Source: Spirosoma utsteinense
GTDB lineage: Bacteria > Bacteroidota > Bacteroidia > Cytophagales > Spirosomataceae
DNA length: 64,000 bases
Direction: 5' to 3'
NCBI RefSeq assembly: GCF_014282275.1
Contig: NZ_VFIA01000004.1
Span: 62,001 to 126,000 of the forward strand
Positions 62,101-64,000 of the stretch are shown here, in pieces (positions within the stretch are counted from its first letter, which is position 1; the number at the start of each line of letters is the position of its first letter). A program made the translations under genes and the position numbers. The notes under the pieces were generated by a model, which had not been told where the DNA came from, searched no databases, and saw only the letters and a list, made by a program, of their open reading frames with translations.

Positions 62101-62349
62101 CAGCTTGCCAACCGCAATCATCGCTACTGCCGACATCACGTAGGCGAGGGGCAGACTGGTTTCAGGCTGGTTTTCGAGGAGAATGGCATTAGCCGCTACA
62201 TAGACCAGAATCGTACCGATGCCCAGCAGGAAGTTATGAACGAAAAACAAGCCGACCGTTCGGGCTTCGTCAGGCCGTATGCCTAACGCACGTTGCCATC
62301 GTTGAGTAAACGACAGGTCAGAAGGCGGGGTACTGGCACCTACGTTCAT
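59170..62349 (-). CDS. Nucleotide-translocase-like membrane protein fused to HEAT repeats and a cyclic-nucleotide-binding domain
   Basis: 1059 residues in three parts. Residues about 25-425: twelve or so membrane helices resembling the ATP/ADP translocase (Npt1/Npt2) branch of the MFS, e.g. EARTVGLFFVHNFLLGIGT and FWGVSAVVFDTRQSKRLFSV. Residues about 430-800: HEAT-like repeats such as HPDSTVRRRTLALLTDHD and EPVLREQAAYLLGRR. Residues about 920-1045: cNMP-binding domain with GTGMYVIYAGEVSIRDG and the phosphate cassette GDFFGELALLDTESRSATA, where Glu991 and Arg1000 would hold the cyclic nucleotide. Its neighbours encode an adenylate cyclase and kinases, so cAMP gating is plausible. Substrate unproven; other MFS-like roles are possible. 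Confidence 0.88.
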   Translation of the reverse strand: MNVGASTPPSDLSFTQRWQRALGIRPDEARTVGLFFVHNFLLGIGTILVYVAANAILLENQPETSLPLAYVMSAVAMIAVGKLYGYYEHHLLLSHLATRVLLTVVAMTVVVGLFVVYGHSVAAAVAIMVGYRVVYLLTNLEFWGVSAVVFDTRQSKRLFSVISSGDMPAKALGAILAAFVHAHTGILILVLVAFGAFLAAYYALQLTVQSHEVHAAHRPARAVRREPSRFVGQQFGGSNLIFLMCLSMAALAAVAIEIEYNFFINVKHRFHDQSDVIKYVSYILALTYGLAMLVKLLLSGALLDKFGVRRSLLLLPLVALAGLVGLIVMNRVGAEETVLLVYFCILYLVFEVVRRSLFDPVFLVLFQPLSPPQRLKGHTLAKGLYEPLGLGLAGLLIWAMHNHPTLGVWVPFVWLMLLGGAFYLLRKTYRHYMHELNDAIGRRFLERDQLAMPTAAKTTMLRQLNSDKVTDVVAALGWLGTHSPRELTPQLPTLLLHPDSTVRRRTLALLTDHDQAIPVRQLTHVALTDTEPVLREQAAYLLGRRISAEPGELAPLLNHTDLSVRQGAIRGVLELNPRDLAGRHSLTGLINNPEPLPQQIALKLIGVLQLVDYASVVNQRLKSPDATLAKAAITAAGRLPDPELTRFMVAHLTDTHIGRTVVNALKTRGEDIVPAMRAALATTNRLLTERIAGICGTIRTAESRRLLNELASQADLTIRGAALRALRRFPNESADDVLFRILLDNEISLAQRLLHGSLTDPDLADTLDYELTVLLQRLFDVLTQLYDSETITGARLGVGHPARERRANSLELLDNLIPRNVYQTMQVLIDDLPLPERVRMLDVELGPFAEPEPIRTFILRTGETVFSAWTVSTVLRSLSAADALLARQSLLSQSRAFSPLLMTHPTDSQNQISDYDRVLLLAHTSLFSQTPENVLASITPIMKEEAYQAGSTIFTKGDLGTGMYVIYAGEVSIRDGNTELARFGRGDFFGELALLDTESRSATAEVSSDVRLLRLDQDDFFDLMEERGEVLRSIVRSLSGRIRRQNELLAKQTTPSPAT

Positions 62350-62418
62350 ACGTTGTTGCTACGGAGAAGTTCGCTTGGTTAATAAAAGACGGGTTAATTC
62401 ACGAACCAGTCTCAACCT

Positions 62419-62426
62419 CAAATATA
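62419..62426 (-). promoter_or_regulatory. -7 box for the minus-strand signalling operon
   Basis: TATATTTG on the minus strand (62426-62419) fits TANNTTTG. The transcript would start near 62412, about 60 bases before the translocase-like gene. The -33 element is weak. Confidence 0.4.
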
Positions 62427-62666
62427 CGCGGCCACGGTTAAACGGGGGCATTCTTCCTAACTTTTTAGGGGCTAGTAGTGGCCTTCGACCAGCTTTTTCA
62501 ATGACCTGAAGCGGCCCCTGTTACGGGTGGGAACGAAGCTTCTTTCACAAAAAGACAGTGGTCAACCAAACCGGCACGAATGCTGTTATAGGAGTAATCG
62601 TGTCGTAACCAGTACACAGTAGGATAAAAACCATAATTTTTACGGCTAAGTGTTTAGCCTATACGC

Positions 62667-62674
62667 TACCTTTG
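62667..62674 (+). promoter_or_regulatory. -7 box for sucA
   Basis: TACCTTTG matches the consensus and lies 28 bases before the sucA start codon. No TTG at the expected distance; a hairpin is located there instead. Confidence 0.5.
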
Positions 62675-62702
62675 CGAGTCAAAACAACGACGCGCCCTCG
62701 TC

Positions 62703-64000
62703 ATGGACCAGTTTTCATATATCGCCAATTCCGACGCGGCTTACGTAGATCAATTGTATCAGTCTTATAAGCAAGACCCTCAATTAGTTGACGAAAGCTG
62801 GCAGCAATTTTTCAAAGGATTTGAGTTCTCGTTAACCTACGGTGAAACCGCCAACGGTAACAAAGCGAACACCACAGCACAGAACGGCGTTGCTGCCAAC
62901 GGTGCGTCTACAAAAACCAATGGCCAGGCTGTTAAACCAGTCGATGCCAGTCATGCCGAAAAAGAAGTTTCGGTAGCCAGTCTGATCAAGGCCTACCGGT
63001 CTCGTGGTCACCTGCTGGCGAAAACCAACCCGCTCAAAGCGCGTAAAGACCGGCAGCCTCGCGTTGACCTGCCCGACTATGCCTTGACGGAGGCCGATCT
63101 CGACACCACCTTCGAGTCGGGTAAGCTTCTGGGCATCGGGCCAGCTACACTGCGCACTATCATGGAGTCGCTGCGGAAAATCTACGCAGGCAATATCGGC
63201 TTCGAGTATATGTACATCCGGGAAATGGATGTGAAAAACTGGCTACGCAACAAGATCGAGAAAGAAGCGCTGGTATTTACGCCTACTATCGATGAGAAGA
63301 AGCGTATCCTTGAAAAGCTGAACGAAGCTACCGTTTTCGAGAACTTCCTGGCAACCAAATACCTGGGTCAGAAACGTTTCTCGCTCGAAGGTGGCGAATC
63401 GACTATTCCGGCGCTGGACACCATCATCAGCCAGGCATCCGACATGGGTGTTGAGGAAGTTATGATCGGTATGGCCCACCGGGGACGGCTGAACGTACTC
63501 TGTAACATTCTGGGCAAATCGTACGAAGCCGTATTCGACGGATTCGAAGGAAACGTACCGGAGCAGGTACATGGCGATGGTGACGTGAAATATCACCTTG
63601 GTTATGCCAGCCTGACCGAAACCAAATCGGGAAAACAGATCAGCGTGAAACTGGCTCCGAATCCGTCGCACCTCGAAGCCGTTAACCCGGTTGTTGAAGG
63701 ATTCGTACGGGCGCAGGCCGATGAAGAGTACGCCGGTGACTTTACCCGGATCATGCCCATCCTGATTCACGGTGATGCCGCCGTGGCCGGTCAGGGCATT
63801 GTCTATGAAGTGACACAAATGGCTAAACTGGCGGGGTATCAAACTGGTGGAACGATCCACTTTGTTATCAACAACCAGGTTGGTTTTACAACAGATTTTG
63901 AGGATGCCCGTTCGTCGATCTATTGCTCGGATGTGGCTAAAATCATTGATGCCCCGATTTTCCACGTCAACGGCGACGACCCGGAAGCGGTTATATTCTG
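62703..64000 (+). CDS. sucA: 2-oxoglutarate dehydrogenase E1 component, 3' end cut off by the window
   Basis: Thiamine-diphosphate enzyme of the TCA cycle; works with SucB (E2) and the lipoamide dehydrogenase LpdA. My translation begins MDQFSYIANSDAAYVDQLYQ, a typical E2-binding N-terminus, followed by a Gly/Asn/Thr-rich linker, then SLIKAYRSRGHLLAKTNPLK, GMAHRGRLNVLCNILGKSYE, KYHLGYASLTETKSGK and ILIHGDAAVAGQGIVYE. About 432 codons are present, roughly the first half. The opposite strand has a long open frame that is only its shadow. Confidence 0.96.
   Translation, partial: MDQFSYIANSDAAYVDQLYQSYKQDPQLVDESWQQFFKGFEFSLTYGETANGNKANTTAQNGVAANGASTKTNGQAVKPVDASHAEKEVSVASLIKAYRSRGHLLAKTNPLKARKDRQPRVDLPDYALTEADLDTTFESGKLLGIGPATLRTIMESLRKIYAGNIGFEYMYIREMDVKNWLRNKIEKEALVFTPTIDEKKRILEKLNEATVFENFLATKYLGQKRFSLEGGESTIPALDTIISQASDMGVEEVMIGMAHRGRLNVLCNILGKSYEAVFDGFEGNVPEQVHGDGDVKYHLGYASLTETKSGKQISVKLAPNPSHLEAVNPVVEGFVRAQADEEYAGDFTRIMPILIHGDAAVAGQGIVYEVTQMAKLAGYQTGGTIHFVINNQVGFTTDFEDARSSIYCSDVAKIIDAPIFHVNGDDPEAVIF

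Larger units (their letters stand above)
62350..62702. other. Divergent promoter region between the translocase-like gene and sucA
   Basis: 353 bases with no coding frame of note. It contains -7 boxes for both genes, and a small perfect hairpin (GGCTAA-GTGT-TTAGCC, 62644-62659) eight bases before the sucA box, possibly an operator. Confidence 0.45.

Noticed and set aside
63243..63965. Minus-strand frame of 240 codons at the window end
   Set aside because: Antisense to sucA, whose translation matches the E1 family throughout.

Overview
The window looks like chromosome of a Cytophagales bacterium (phylum Bacteroidota), most like Spirosoma. This is an inference. It rests on Bacteroidota-type promoters (TTG/TTTG near -33, TANNTTTG near -7), almost no Shine-Dalgarno sequences, the gene order rplQ-carA, a DUF6089 protein and several Bacteroidota-type protein families. 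The sequence is ordinary housekeeping chromosome. I see no transposase, phage gene, CRISPR array or rRNA.

Layout. 1-9.4 kb: 3' part of priA (truncated by the window edge), a YpdA-like bacillithiol disulfide reductase, a yeast-type cytosine deaminase, a FucP-family sugar symporter, a pentapeptide-repeat protein, then a TetR regulator followed by YceI, a FrnE/DsbA-like oxidoreductase and a nitroreductase. Matching TetR-type operators lie before tetR and before yceI. A membrane protein of unknown function ends the block. 9.6-18.5 kb: a GH95 alpha-L-fucosidase, a DUF6089 protein, a polyprenyl diphosphate synthase, a rhomboid protease, a membrane-anchored LytTR regulator, a DUF2306-like membrane protein, an SGNH hydrolase whose 5' end is interrupted by a 39-bp perfect inverted repeat, and prfB with the classical programmed +1 frameshift. 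18.6-20.9 kb: a VapBC-like pair and lpdA.

21.2-38.2 kb is the main ribosomal protein block: rplC-rplD-rplW-rplB-rpsS-rplV-rpsC-rplP-rpmC-rpsQ-rplN-rplX-rplE-rpsN-rpsH-rplF-rplR-rpsE-rpmD-rplO-secY-map-infA-rpmJ-rpsM-rpsK-rpsD-rpoA-rplQ, then carA. rpsJ is not at the head. Instead, rplC follows a leader with two promoters and an attenuator-like terminator. Three proteins carry odd low-complexity extensions: S3 (RGG tail), S17 (Ala/Pro/Glu head) and L17 (Ala/Val/Glu tail). Several intergenic hairpins may mark internal control points.

38.2-53.5 kb: a large DUF4011-type SF1 helicase with a degenerate Vsr-like C-terminus (possible stand-alone defence gene), TerC, a GT2 glycosyltransferase overlapping tail-to-tail with a type III polyketide synthase, tRNA-Gly and tRNA-Leu, a Wzi-like outer membrane protein with a coupled small membrane protein, nrdB, an Hsp20, hemC, an ABC permease and a YrdB-like protein.

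53.5-62.4 kb holds the most interesting locus. It is one minus-strand cluster encoding, in transcription order, a nucleotide-translocase-like membrane protein fused to HEAT repeats and a cyclic-nucleotide-binding domain, two paralogous histidine kinases, a stand-alone receiver, a receiver-adenylate cyclase and a DoxX-like protein. Producer, regulator and apparent effector of a cyclic nucleotide signal are encoded together. The window ends inside sucA; with lpdA this gives two components of 2-oxoglutarate dehydrogenase.

Long, perfect inverted repeats with unrelated arms (19-39 bp) occur at five gene ends and most lack a T-tract. They look like a recurring terminator or structural element of this genome.
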